DNA from: Nicotiana tabacum
Taxonomy: Eukaryota > Streptophyta > Magnoliopsida > Solanales > Solanaceae
Length of the DNA: 64,000 bases
Assembly: GCF_000715075.1 (NCBI RefSeq)
Contig: NC_134082.1
Coordinates: 210,685,948-210,749,947, forward strand
Reading direction: 5' to 3'
Shown here piece after piece: positions 35,355-48,139 of this stretch; within the stretch, counting starts at the first letter, position 1, and the number at the start of each line of letters is the position of its first letter. A program made the translations under genes and the position numbers. A model generated the notes under the pieces. The model did no database searches and was not told the DNA's origin. It was given only the letters and a program-made list of their open reading frames with translations.

Positions 35355-37648
35355 TAGTGTTAAGGTTGAATTTCTGAGATTGAAATTTTCAGTTTGCCTT
35401 CTCCTAAGTCTTGAAAAATCAGAAATACTATTTTTTTTATCTGTCTGGATTTGTTCAAATCCCATTGTTGAGTTTAAAATCTGAAATTTCTTAAAGAGTC
35501 ATTCTACGTGGCGTCTGGGTTCTCGGGTTCTGTATTGTTGTTCAAATCTGTTGAAACATTGGGGTTTTCTACTGGTTTTGTTGCTGCTATTACTGCTGAA
35601 ATTCACTTTTCCTTCCCTCATTTCCAGGTATATACTTTAAAACTCATGTTATGGAAAGCTTCAACCTTGCCAAATAAATGAAGTTTGGGATTATAATTAT
35701 GTCATCTACTCTGTTAAGTCTATTAGCTTAAATTCTAGTTTGTTTTCAGTTGGCCAACATAGTAGTATGCTTGACATAAGGAATACTAGTTAATCATTCC
35801 CTTTTGAAGTTCGTATGGGAGTTGTAATAATGTTACCTATTTTAGAATTTCATTAAAAATATAGTTATGATTTGATTGCCAAGATAGGAAAATATGGCAT
35901 AAAGATTTGCCATTAACTAAGCCTTGTGGCATTGTTAGTTGAATAAAGAATAGTATAAAAATGTCAAAAACCATATTACTAGCTTATTCTAATATCTGGT
36001 TTAGTTGTGGATTGAATGATGTTAGTTGCGATTTATTCATATATGGCGTAATAATGTTTATGTTTATAATCAATAGTTGAAAGATGCATTAGTACAATCC
36101 GTTAGTTGAAGATGTACAGTACCTCCTAGTGTTAAGGTTGAATTTCTGAGATTGAAATTTTCAGTTTGCCTTCTCCTAAGTCTTGAAAAATCAGAAATAC
36201 TATTTTTTTTATCTGTCTGGATTTGTTCAAATCCCATTGTTGAGTTTAAAATCTGAAATTTCTTAAAGAGTCATTCTACGTGGCGTCTGGGTTCTCGGGT
36301 TCTGTATTGTTGTTCAAATCTGTTGAAACATTGGGGTTTTCTACTGGTTTTGTTGCTGCTATTACTGCTGAAATTCACTTTTCCTTCCCTCATTTCCAGG
36401 TATATACTTTAAAACTCATGTTATGAAAAGCTTCAACCTTGCCAAATAAATGAAGTTTGGGATTATAATTATGTCATCTACTCTGTTAAGTCTATTAGCT
36501 TAAATTCTAGTTTGTTTTCAGTTGGCCAACATAGTAGTATGCTTGACATAAGGAATACTAGTTAATCATTCCCTTTTGAAGTTCGTATGGGAGTTGTAAT
36601 AATGTTACCTATTTTGGAATTTCATTAAAAGTATAGTTATGATTTGATTGCCAAGATAGGAAAATATGGCATAAAGATTTGTCATTAACTAAGCCTTGTG
36701 GCATTGTTAGTTGAATAAAGAATAGTATAAAAATGTCAAAAACCATATTACTAGCTTATTCTAATATCTGGTTTAGTTGTGGATTGAATGATGTTAGTTG
36801 CGATTTATTCATATATGGCGTAATAATGTTTATGTTTATAATCAATAGTTGAAAGATGCATTAGTACAATCCGTTAGTTGAAGATGTACAGTACCTCCTA
36901 GTGTTAAGGTTGAATTTCTGAGATTGAAATTTTCAGTTTGCCTTCTCCTATGTCTTGAAAAATCAGAAATACTATTTTTTTTATATGTCTGGATTTGTTC
37001 AAATCCCATTGTTGAGTTTAAAATCTGAAATTTCTTAAAGAGTCATTCTACGTGGCGTCTGGGTTCTCGGGTTCTGTATTGTTGTTCAAATCTGTTGAAA
37101 CATTGGGGTTTTCTACTGATTTTGTTGCTGCTATTACTGCTGAAATTCACTTTTCCTTCCCTCATTTCCAGGTATATACTTTAAAACTCATGTTATGGAA
37201 AGCTTCAACCTTGCCAAATAAATGAAGTTTGGGATTATAATTATGTCATCTACTCTGTTAAGTCTATTAGCTTAAATTCTAGTTTGTTTTCAGTTGGCCA
37301 ACATAGTAGTATGCTTGACATAAGGAATACTAGTTAATCATTCCCTTTTGAAGTTCGTATGGGAGTTGTAATAATGTTACCTATTTTGGAATTTCATTAA
37401 AAGTATAGTTATGATTTGATTGCCAAGATAGGAAAATATGGCATAAAGATTTGCCATTAACTAAGCCTTGTGGCATTGTTAGTTGAATAAAGAATAGTAT
37501 AAAAATGTCAAAAACCATATTACTAGCTTATTCTAATATCTGATTTAGTTGTGGATTGAATGATGTTAGTTGCGATTTATTCATATATGGCGTAATAATG
37601 TTTATGTTTATAATCAATAGTTGAAAGATGCATTAGTACAATCCGTTA
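35355..37648 (+). repeat. 772-bp unit in three tandem copies
   Basis: Copies at 35355-36126, 36127-36898 and 36899-37648 (the last lacks 22 bp). The unit starts TAGTGTTAAGGTTGAATTTC. Only scattered single-base differences are seen (for example GTTATGGAAAG versus GTTATGAAAAG, GATTTGCCA versus GATTTGTCA), so amplification is recent. It lies in the LTR; the unit has no credible frame. Confidence 0.95.
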
Positions 37649-39015
37649 TGTTCACAATGTTGAAATATGGCGAATAATGTTGTATGCAATATCCTCTTAT
37701 TAAGTCAACAGATAGATTAGTTCTCTTTCTTAATAACAAATGGCCTAGGAATTTATACAATGCGTAAAGTTAGTATTTAGTAATAATTCGCATAGATTGA
37801 GAATAAAAATCGGTTTGATTATGTATATCCCAAACTCAATCATAAGCAGAATTAATCAAAAAAAAAAAATTAGGCCTATCAGATTAGGAACAAGCAAATG
37901 TAGAAGGAGATTAGATTTATAATGTGTAACAATTTTAAGAATGAAAAAATAACATTCGCTACAAATAGAGTAATGAAAATTCTTCGAAAATATCACTTCC
38001 TTTCATGAGTCGATATTTTTTAGTTTCATACGCCATTCACATTTTGAGTATACATATACGAGAAAAATGGTAGTATTAATCACACTTCGCTTATTTTACT
38101 CTTTAAGTTTAAATGGCTTGGAGGAATATAATTTATACGCGACAAAAATATTATTTGTGGTCAACACTCAATAATTTGTGAATTCTTTTCGAGTAATTTA
38201 GAGGCGTCTTAAATAGTGATTTACCATGACTTTCACATAAAACTATATGGATGTAATAAACAATTTGTGAAAAAGTTATACTACCATCAAGAATATTGTT
38301 TTTGTGATTAGGGATACGTTCGCGTAACCTGATTATATTTCTAAAAGCAATTCGGATTATGCATTCGCGCAACTTCGAACGAATATTTAATAAAAAAGTA
38401 TTTTTCGGAGAATATCAAATTAATTTCATAAAAAACCCGAGATGTGCGGTTCACTATTTAATCAATACAAGAGCGACAAACGTTCTTAATTTTATTCTAA
38501 GCATGATTTCAAACATATGATTTTTATAATAAAAATATAAAAAATATATTGTCAACCCTATTGTGTACACGTATGCGTGGCACGATGCTCTACATTTATA
38601 AAAGGTACATAATACGAATATACGTACGCGTGATTCGTTTATATAATTGTAAACAATCTAAACAAAAAGCGGTAATAAAATCAAGCAACAAGAAAAAGGT
38701 ATTTAGTAAATCAAGATAATTAAGCCAAATATAAAAATGGTTAAGCGACCGTGCTAGAACCACGGAATTCGGGAATGCCTAACACCTTCTCCCGAATTAA
38801 CAGAATTCCTTACTCAGGATTTCTGGTTCGCAGAATAACAATCAGAGTCATATTCTCCTCGATTCAGGGATTAAAATCGGTGACTTGGGACGCCTTAAAA
38901 TTCCCAGGTGGCGACTCTGAAACAAATAAACAAATCTCGTTTCGACTGTCCTTTAATTGGAGAAAACTCCCCCACGCGCCCCCGCGGGCGCGGTAAAAAG
39001 GAGGTGCGACAACTC

Positions 39016-39034
39016 TGGCGACTCTGCTGGGGAC
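39016..39034 (+). other. Primer binding site of the Ogre-like element
   Basis: TGGCGACTCTGCTGGGGAC starts four bases after the LTR. Its reverse complement ends CGCCA, as a tRNA 3' end must. Ogre elements are known to use a tRNA-Arg type primer; assigning the tRNA is family knowledge. Confidence 0.8.
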
Positions 39035-39772
39035 TTTTATTGTTAACCCAGAACCGCTGGTTCAGGGTTTAAGAATTCGAGCTTAAAATAACTGCTATAG
39101 TTGGCTTTATTATCTGATGCTTAAATGATATATGCCTAATGTGCTAAATAATGTTTTTACCGCTTTAATATTATCTGAATTGTGTATATACAACTGCTAC
39201 GAAACCCCCTTCTTTCTGAGTCTTCTGAATTTATGGTGCATACGTGCGCATGGCCCACCTTTCTGTTAAAGTCATACCAAATAATACGAAGTTGGGACAA
39301 GTAAATAGGCCGGGTAGACTTTCGTGCTCCCGGTACATTGTCCCCACTTCGGCTCAAACTGTCCGTTTGGGTGAGCTAGGTTTAGAACAATATGTCTCAG
39401 GTTTTTCACCTAGAATAACTCAGCCATGTACCGGATCCCTAGTAGGAACGTCTATTTGCATCATGTACATTTGGCCTTGGAGACTCAACACAGGGGTTGG
39501 GTCTGTCTAGGACAGGTGAACCCAAGATGAAAAGACTATCCTGATGCATCCTACTTGCTACCTGTGCATTCATTTGCCTCGGATTTGCTTGTTGACCAGC
39601 TTAATTGAAATCATTGTGAGAGCCGAGGAATAAAATGGGTTGTTTTAGAAAATTCTCAAACAATATTTTTAAATCTTGAAAAAAAGTGTTAAATAAATAA
39701 AAATGATTTTTTTTTGAGTGTATATTTTCAAAATGAGTCTTGATTTTGTTAAAATAAAATTTCAGATACAAA
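39035..39772 (+). other. 5' leader of the Ogre-like element
   Basis: Non-coding. 39430-39540 (ACCGGATCCCTAGTAGGAAC, TTTGCATCATG, GACTCAACACAGGGGTTGGG) matches the leader of the nested element on the minus strand (about 56740-56830). This suggests shared packaging or priming signals. Small frames here are not credible. Confidence 0.65.
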
Positions 39773-41845
39773 ATGAGCACCACACAAAACCCCCCGTCCA
39801 CGAATACAGACGAGTTTCTATTTCAGCTTCAAATTTGGTGGTATGAGTTAGGCGAAGATGGTCAAAAATGGGTCATTAAGCATTTGGGAAATATCACAGA
39901 TATTATGAAAGTTAAACCACGTGATGATCTGATTGCGGCGTTAGTAACTTTTTGGGACCCTGTTCACAATGTCTTTCGTTTCTCTGATTTCGAGCTTACT
40001 CCTACATTAGAAGAGATAGCTGGATATGCTGGTGTTGACGGAAGTCTAAGAAATCAAAACCTGATATTCACAAAGGCTCCCTCGATACATCGATTCTTCG
40101 GTCTTCTGAACATCAGTAATCAAATCAGGAAAAGCAATATCATCAACGGATGTTGTTCTTTCAACTTCTTGTATTCAAGGTTTGGAAAGCCAGATGGATT
40201 TGAAATTCATGAGAAAGACCTTACTAACAAGCAAAACAAAGACACCTGGCAGATTCACCGTCGCTTCGCCTTCATGGTGGCTTTTCTAGGAATCATGGTC
40301 TTCCCAAACAAAGAGCGAACAATTGATATTCGCACAGCGAAAGTTGTACAGGTCCTCACCACCAAGGAAAATCACACCCTTGTCCCGATCATTCTCTCAG
40401 ACATTTATCGGGCGTTGACTTTATGTAAATCAGGGGCAAAAGTCTTCGAAGGATGCAAAATTTTGTTGCAAATGTGGGTGATTGAACATCTCCAACATCA
40501 GCCCAAGATCATACAGTATGGGCCAAGCAATGATAATTCCATCGAGAGTTATGAGGAAAGAATAAAAGATTATAAGTCCCCAGAAGGGATAGAAGCCTGG
40601 GTATCTCATCTAAGGGCTTTAACGGCAAATCAAATTGAGTGGACTTTGGGATGGCTCCCCATGAGGGAAGTGATACACATGTCAACCTCAAATAGTTATT
40701 TGCTACTATTGGGATTGAGAAGCATCCTGCCATATGCGCCACTAAGAGTTCTAAGACAACTAGGGAGATACCAAGTAGTTCCTGATGATGAAGATTTGAG
40801 TATGTAAGTAATCGAATTACACCCTGAAGCCACTATTCCCGAGGCTCTAATTCAGCAGATGTGGAATGGATGTCGATACTTGAAAAGTGATACTCAAGTC
40901 CCAGACACTACAAGGGGCGAGATAAATCCAGGATACGCAAGGTGGTTTGAGAAACGGTCTCGCGTGGATGATGTACCAGAACCCGAGCTAAGAAGGCCAA
41001 CAAAAAGACCCCATGTTCAAACCTTTAATGATAAAATCCAAGAGCGGTTGATTTGGGGTGAAAAGGAAAAAGGGTACAAAGCAACTATCCATGCCCTAAA
41101 GGAAAATCTGAGGAGCCTTGGTCTGGAGAAAGATTTGCAAGCACAAGAAGCCGAATGCGAGCAGAAGAGTCTAGCTTGTGAGAATGAAAATCTTCACGCT
41201 CGATTTCAAAAAATGAAAAAAGCTTCTGAAACACCAATGAGGAGTTGGAAGGATCAAAAAACCATCGCCAATCTTTTTGAAAGAATGCAAGATTATGATT
41301 CCATTCTTGCAAAAAACGAAAGGGCGTTGAGCAAAGCTAAAGAAAGAATCCAACAATTAAACGAAGAAGCCAGATCTAATAAGGAGCGCCAAGTAAGGCA
41401 ATCCGAAGAAGACAGGGCACAATTCAAGAAGGAAAAAGACCATTGGATACGTTCAGAAGACCAACTTCGTACACAACTGGAAGAGGCAAGAAGATACAAC
41501 AGAGAACATCAACATGCGGACATCGACAGAGAAAGGGCACAGGCAAGACTCGATCTGGCCAGACTCCGAGCTCAGTTAGAGTCAGCTTTAGATCTTGAGG
41601 ACCGTATCAGAGATATAGCCACCACTCGCCAAAAGCAACTGCAAAACTAAGACCAACATCTCCAAGATTTCAGGGCACAAATCCATGATTTAGCGGTTTA
41701 CACCTCTCAAAGTTATGTGAACTGCCAAGGGATGGATTATGAAAGGTTTATAGAACATGCACCTATTTTTGCCCGTCATCTAGCAATGGAGTTAGAAAGG
41801 ATGTATCGTACGCTGGTAGGTCATCCAGGTCAAGCCCTACATTGA
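39773..41845 (+). pseudogene. Ogre ORF1 (two in-frame stops)
   Basis: ATG 39773 opens a frame of 691 codons including the stop at 41843-41845, broken only by TAA at 40805-40807 and 41648-41650. The N-terminal half has VFRFSDFELTPTLEEIAGYA, SIHRFFGLL and WQIHRRFAFMVAFLGIMVFP, which resembles plant mobile domain-like folds. The second half, from about 41040, is a long charged coiled coil (Glu/Lys/Arg/Gln-rich). Ogre elements carry such an ORF1 of unknown role upstream of gag. Both stops need a single change, so one protein was encoded originally. Confidence 0.8.
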
Positions 41846-42371
41846 GCAGATAATCCAATGATTGACAACAAAAGTGGAAAGTGGAGCATGATGAGAGATG
41901 TTAAGAGTTGTGTCTTTTATTTTGATTTGGGTGTGTGTGTTTCAGACCATTTTCTTATAAGGTTTTCAAATGTAATGTCTGTTCCATCTTTGTATTATTT
42001 TCAAGAATAAATAAAAATGTTTGTCTTATGTCCGAACTACGCAAGGTCTGATTCATGCGGGGGCATGATACGTAGGCAATCTCTATAAGATTCGACCACA
42101 ATAAAAAAATATATAAAAAATAAAATAAAATAAGAGTGAACAACAATAAAAGACCAAGAAAAGCTGGGATGACACAAGCAGCCAAGCAAATGCATAATAG
42201 AAATGGGTTATTTGTCTAGGATCATTGCATCTCAACGTGTAATTATATATGTGTTAAACTCTCAAAACTAACAAGTTTGCTCATTTCCAGAATTCAAGCA
42301 GTTAATTTTTCTAAGAGAAACTGGCATATTATCATTATCACACTAGATCAAAAGGACCGATACCCGAAAGT
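41846..42371 (+). other. ORF1-gag intergenic region
   Basis: Non-coding. Holds an AATAAA-like tract near 42007, the two-hairpin motif (42034-42092) and A-rich sequence. The gag ATG at 42372 follows ACCCGAAAGT. Confidence 0.6.
42034..42092 (+). other. Two-hairpin motif, copy B
   Basis: GAACTACG...CGTAGGC. Outer stem CTACG/CGTAG; inner stem TCATGC (42053-42058) with GCATGA (42063-42068) around GGGG. Hairpin 2: AATCT (42078-42082) with AGATT (42088-42092). Located between ORF1 and gag. Confidence 0.7.
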
Positions 42372-44514
42372 ATGTCTATTCCAGATGTCGACACAGGTAT
42401 TGAGATAGAGGAGATGGACGTTGGCAAAATGAAAGAAGAAATGCTTAAACTCAAGCAGCAAATGGCTGAGATGTACCGAGCCTGGTCTACAGGGCAGTCA
42501 CCCCCATCTTACCCAGCTAACCCTGCTCCATCACTATCCCAAGCTCAGGATAATCTTACCACTAAACTATCTCCAAATTTCCCCATCTACCAACACTACC
42601 GAGGCACCACCTCTCAGACACCGCAGTCTCCCCCTCCTAAACCAGTTCCATACTTTCCTCCACCTGTAACTCCTGTCTTTGTGACACCTCCCACAGCTAC
42701 ACTCCACAAATCTCCTAGTGAGCCTACATTCCAGGCCCAGGACAACCAATATTACCCCCGGAACCCACCCTCAAAGCCTCCAAAATCCATTCAACTACTC
42801 CTCGTTTTGACCCCCCCAACCGAAATTGACAAGCCAGCCAAAAATGTTGAACAAGAAGAGATGTTCAGGAAGGTCAAAAGCCTAGAACAATCGTTCCGAG
42901 ATATGCGAGGGTTAGGTGGGCAAGTTAGTGTAGCATACAAGGATTTGTGCTTGTTCCCAAATGTACAATTACCAGTTGGCTTCAAGATGCCTAAATTTGA
43001 CCTATACAATGGGCACGGCGACCCAGTAGCCCACTTAAGGGGTTTCTGCAGCAAGATGCGAGGAGCTGGGAGAAAGGACGAATTATTGATGGCTTACTTC
43101 AGTCAAATTTTAAGCGGATCAGCTTTGGAGTGGTATACACGCCAGGACCATGGGAGATGGTACACCTGGGATGACCTGGCACAGGCATTTGCATACAATT
43201 TCCAATACAATCTGGAAATCATCCCAGATCGACTATCTTTGACAAAATTTGAGAAAAAACACAATGAAAGTTTCAGAGAGTATGGCTTCCGGTGGAGAGA
43301 ACAGGCAGCAAGAGTGGATCCTCCTATGAAGGAGAGTGAAATGGTAGACTACTTCCTTCAAGTCTTGGAACCAACTTACTATGCCCATTTGGTTTCAGCG
43401 GTAGGAAAATCATTCAACGAAGTAATGAAGATGGGAGGTATGGTGGAAGAAGGCCTCAAGACAAATAAAATCATGAGCTATTCGGCTATTAAGGCAACTA
43501 CTCAAGCTATTCAAGGCGGGGTAGGAGGAATCGGAAGAAAGAAGAGGGAGGAAGCAGCGGTAGTTGATTCAGGAACTTGGTCGGGATCCAGAGGTTCACC
43601 TCCTTACTATAATCAACATCGACCTCACCAATCAACTCACCACCACAATTCACCTCAACACTACTATCACCCTTCGGAACCTCATTTTTCCATCAACCAT
43701 GCACAAGCATACAATCATCCACCTGCTCACGCTAATTGGCGTGCTCCTGTCATACCAAGTACCTACCCTTATCCGCGAGCCCACTCCGGACCAGGTTTCA
43801 GACCTAGTCCAGTATTCAGGGGTGAAAGGGGGCAGAAAAAGAAAACCTACACTCCATTGGGAGAGTCCTACACTAGTCTGTTCCACAGGCTGAGACAGCT
43901 GGACATGCTAAGACCAATACAATCCAAGCTACCCAATCCTCCTCCAAAGAATCTGGACTACACCATTAGCTGTGAGTATTGTTCCGGTACACCAGGCCAT
44001 GATACGGAAAAATGCTGGCATTTAAAAAATGCAATACAAGAACTGATTGATACTAATAAAATCGAGGTTCAAACCCTCGAAGCTCCCAATATCAACAGAA
44101 ATCCAATGCCAGCCCATCAGGAGGCTAATATGATAGAAATAGTACAGGTTGATGGGGAGATAAAGAAGTCGTCACAAACTGTCATGATGATCAGGTCTCA
44201 TGAAGCCAAGCTAGATAAACAGTTAACAGAGGAGAAGCCGGTACCTAAGCAGAACAGAAATGGTGATGAACCATCTGTGGTAGTCGAGAAGGGATCTTCG
44301 AGCAAAGTTGCCACAAAGCAAGAAAGGCCGAAAGTGATAGTACCAGGGGTCGCCAGCAAACCCATTGTAGTCGTGGAAGGAGCTCATATAGATCGGGTCA
44401 TTATCAAGCCGGTAACCCAGTTACCAGTGATCAGCAACAAAGCCATTCCATGGAACTACGAACGGGTAACAGTAATGTATAAAGGAAAAGAAGTCAAAGA
44501 AGAAGACTGTGAGG
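42372..44514 (+). CDS. gag: Ogre-like gag, 5' part of gag-protease frame split by insertion
   Basis: ATG 42372 begins with a short coiled coil (MKEEMLKLKQQMAEMYRAW), followed by a proline-rich stretch. The capsid-like core has FDLYNGHGDPVAHLRGFCSK, LEWYTRQDHGRWYTWDDLAQ and REYGFRWREQAARVDPPMKE. A His/Pro-rich linker and a zinc knuckle-like CEYCSGTPGHDTEKCWHLK (CX2CX5HX4C) follow. The frame is uninterrupted to 44514, where the nested element begins. The codon phase continues at 60067 once one TGAGG copy is removed. The few residues read past 44514 belong to the inserted LTR. The product would form the virus-like particle. Confidence 0.88.
44510..44514 (+). repeat. Target site duplication TGAGG (left)
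   Basis: Perfect 5-bp duplication matching 60062-60066. It fixes the ends of the nested element. Confidence 0.95.
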
Positions 44515-47353
44515 TGTCACACCTCCTTTTTCCGCACCCGCGAGGGTGCAGGGGAGTTTTTTCCAATTAAAGGACAACCGAAACGGGACTTGTTTATTTA
44601 TTTCAGAGTCGCCACTTGGGAGATTTAGGGTGTCCCAAGTCACCAATTTTAATCCCGAATCGAGGAAAAGAATGACTCCATATTACAGTCTGCGTACCAG
44701 AAATCCGGATAAGGAATTTTGTTAACCCGGGAGAAGGTGTTAGGCATTCCCGAGTTCCGTGGTTCTAGCACGGTCGCTCAACTGTTATATTCGACTTGAT
44801 TATCTAATTTTAAATACAATTATGAACTTATGTGCAGATTTTATCTTTCAACCGCTTTATTATTATTGTTTTTAAAAGAAATGTGAACATCGCTTAAAAC
44901 ACGTCTTTGGACTGCGTCACATGAAATGCACCCACAATCCGGAACACGTTTTATTTGATGTTTTGGGATTTGGATACGGGTCGCATGAAATGCACACCCA
45001 GGCTTAAGAAAGTAAAATATTAAACACGCGCCTAAAGAGACTATCGCGTTGTTATTTTGGGGAAGCCGTGAAATTCGCTAAACGACCCTCCTGAATTCTA
45101 AGTAATTTTAAACAAGTATTTACTGAGGGCCCCGCAATTTGTATTTTTTATTCGGCGAGGCTCATCTCATTCTTATTTTTTAGAGGAATTTGCAACGTCG
45201 TGGACATGCATCTCGAACCACGTTACAATCAATGTACCCGCGATTTTAGAGACACATTTCAACTCCGCTGAGATTTGGATTTGGGTCACATAAATGTGCA
45301 CCCGAGTTAGGGAGAATAAATTATTAAAGGCGCGCCTAAAGCAACTAGCACATTATTATTTTGGGTGGGGCCGTGAAATTTGCTAAACGGCCCGTCCCGG
45401 AATCTAAGTATTCAATATATACATTTAGAGGGCCCGCAGCTTGTATTTTTTATTTGGCGAGGCTCGTCTCATTTTTATTTATTCTTTTTTTCTCTTTTTT
45501 TTTTAGAAGAAGGACAAGGCTAAAATGACTACATTTCTTTGCTACTTTGCGGGGTCATGGGTTGTAGATTAAACTTATTTGATGAAACGAGTATTTTTTC
45601 GCGGGATTAAATTACTACTATGATTTTAACATTACTACTACATGTACAAACAACCATTAAGACAAACATTTAGATAACAATAATCTGAACATGGAGAAAC
45701 AAAATGTCGAATAACTACTTAACATGACGAAACAAAGGAAATACATTCACGACCAAATTTCGATATCATACGGAGTTAATTAATAAGAAATAGCAATTTG
45801 CAAACATCATATGAATATGTCTCGCTCATTTGCATACTATTCACATGAACTAGGATTGTATTTCAAGAAAACACATGTACATGTTACTAAACAGCAAATA
45901 TGAAGGACGCGGACAGAGATGACCTACTTGATATTATCGTCCGATGTGTTGGACCTGCGACGAAACCTCGGAAAACAACCTCGACGGAACTCAAGCCGGA
46001 CCTCACTGAACGAGGAACAACGGCGAAACCTCGGAACAAACTTGACGAACCGGACCTCGACTCAACTTTTGGGCTTTGGACTGGAACTCGACTTCGACAC
46101 CGCAGGGCTACTTGGCGTGAAGCTGACGGACTGTTTGGTCGACGACTGTGGGGTCGACAGGCAGTCTTTAATGGCCGGAGGCGTCACTGGACATGGGGGC
46201 GACGGACAGCAGTGGTCGTCGGAGCAGTGACGCCGTGAGGGAGTAGTGGTGCGATTGGTTTTTGAGGTTACGATAGGGAGGTGACAGAAAGGTTTTGGAA
46301 GGGTGACGGGCAAGCAACAACAGTTGCTATTTAACAGAGGCGAAGGTGTGGGTGTCGACGGGTCTGTTAGTGAGGAGGGAGCAGCTATGGAGGTTTAGGG
46401 TTTAATTGGTTTGGAGGGGTGACGACGGGGAAGGCGACGGGCCTGTTTGGTTACGACAGTGGGTCGACCGAGGGAAGGGATCGTTAGGGTTGCTTCATCT
46501 TCTTTTGAAGAAAAAGAAGAAGATCAACAGTATACAATTTTTCCCCTCCAAAAATTTTTAAGCATGTTCGTTGGTCCCCCCCAGGTTTTTCTTTCTTTCT
46601 TCTTTATGAAGAAGAAAGATGAACAGTAGTTCCCTCCAAAAAATTTTCCACCGTCCCCCCTCCAAATCCTTTCAAAGTCCTCCTTTTGTTCAGCAAAATG
46701 TCCGTGTGTGCCAAGAAAAATGAGCCCCACGCGTGGTGGGGTTCAAGGCATATGTCCCCCACGCGTGGTGGGGTTCCCCACGTGGGGCGGACTCGGATTA
46801 TTACGGGCTAGGTCCGAAAATTAGGCCTAAAAGTGGGTAGTTTGAACCCGAATATTATCCTTTTGCCCGGACCCGAGAAATAGGAACACGTTGCTTAACT
46901 AGTCCTATGTAAGCAAAATAACTACCAAAAATAAGACTAGTATTTAAACCAAACTATATTTTTTTTAAATATTTTTTCAAGATTTAAAATAGCTACAAAA
47001 TATTAATAAAACTATTTTTGTAATTTTTGTTTTTTTTTAAATATTAAGGTAAAATGTGAAGTAATATTTTTTTGTATTTTTCAACGTTAAAATGACTACA
47101 AAACATTAATAGAACTATATTTTTTTGTAATTTTCGAAATTATAAAGTACAAAAAATAAAGTGCAATTTTTGTATTTTTTCAAGTTTATGAGAGATACAT
47201 AAACTAAAATTTATATATGTATTTTTGTGATTTTTTTCTTTTTGCAACGAAATAAAGTAAAAATAGTTAAAATGGCTATTTAGACCCAATTATATATTTA
47301 TGCTAAAAAAAATGTGAAAATCTTCGGGGAGGGTCAAAAATCACGTGCTTACA
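44515..47353 (-). mobile_element. 3' LTR of nested gag-only element
   Basis: Minus strand TGTAAGCACG (47353) to GGTGTGACA (44515). Contains paired CACGCGTG boxes (46728, 46760). The open frames on the opposite strand (45900-46238, 45919-46230) and 46062-46313 lie in a GC-rich stretch, repeat in the other LTR, and have no recognised domain. Confidence 0.92.
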
Positions 47354-47366
47354 GCTGCCCCTCTTT
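47354..47366 (-). other. Polypurine tract of nested element
   Basis: On the minus strand AAAGAGGGGCAGC directly precedes the LTR start TGTAAGCACG, as required for a 3' LTR. Confidence 0.85.
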
Positions 47367-47489
47367 GACTGGAAACACGAAGAGTTTTCCGACAAAGAAC
47401 GACTAGACGTGTTTTTGACCCAACCATTATTTGGAGGGGACTACACTACAGAAAGGAAAGGAATGTGACCGAGCCTTGGTATCTGAGCT

Positions 47490-47534
47490 GCCTACATATC
47501 CTTGGTTATACAGGAATCAGGCCACGTGTAGTTC
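47490..47534 (-). other. Two-hairpin motif, copy F
   Basis: On the minus strand GAACTACA...TGTAGGC. The outer stem CTACA/TGTAG is a compensated version of CTACG/CGTAG. Inner TCCT/AGGA with a long loop. Hairpin 2 is weak (AGC/GCT). Lies close to the polypurine tract. Confidence 0.6.
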
Positions 47535-48139
47535 GGGAATGAGAGAGATAGTGAAGTGTACCGAGGTGAAGAGCCGATCGAGGTGCCGTTCCGTTGAGGT
47601 TCCGGTCCGCGGTCTTGTCATTACAACAAAAATGAAAACTGAAAAAGACTAACTAAGCCTATCAGCTACTAGTTACAAGGATTCATATCTCTAAGTCTTC
47701 TGAAACTTGATCTTGAGTCTTGAATGGTGCTTCATACAGACTTTGGATTTGAACCTTGATACTTGCTAGTTGTAGGCGCTAGTTCCTGAGCAGATCACAT
47801 CTGTTCTCCACTTCCGTATTTTGGGTTCTTTTCTTTCTTTTTTTCTTTTTTTTTTTCTTCTTGTTTTTTTGTTTTTGTGACCAGCTTCTGTTGATCATCC
47901 CAGACTATTGATTCACGTTCTTGAGGCGAGCTTCTAACTTGGATTGAATGCTGGGGATTTCTGTTGTAATCCTTCTGCTTTCCAGTGGGTCACTGCTTGA
48001 TCTTTGACAGGCGGACTCCTGACTTCTTCGATCTTTGACATACCACAAACTCCGTTCTACAGGCGGGTCCCTAACAATCAAAACAAACAAAACAAACAAA
48101 ATTTCCTAACCCAGTTTGTACTGGAAAGATTTGTGAGTC
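47535..48139 (-). other. 3' non-coding stretch of nested element
   Basis: No gene. Includes a pyrimidine-rich run at 47827-47875 and unique-looking sequence. Confidence 0.5.

Larger units (their letters stand above)
29987..39011 (+). mobile_element. 5' LTR of the Ogre-like element (interrupted)
   Basis: Starts TGTGAGCACG and ends GGTGCGACA just before the primer site. Without the inserted solo LTR it is about 6.2 kb, inflated by a 772-bp unit present three times. Sequence on both sides of the solo LTR is continuous relative to the inverted copy at 1-2768 (about 1430-1480 there). The 3' part carries the GACCGTGCTAGAACCACGGA and CACCTTCTCCCG block shared with the other Tat-type LTR family in the window. 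No host gene is evident. Confidence 0.85.

Noticed and set aside
45900..46238. Open frames of 103-112 codons on the plus strand of the nested LTRs, also at 58608-58946, with a partial counterpart in the solo LTR
   Set aside because: They are antisense to the element, lie in a GC-rich low-stop region, recur because LTRs are duplicated, and diverge in the solo LTR. No domain recognised.
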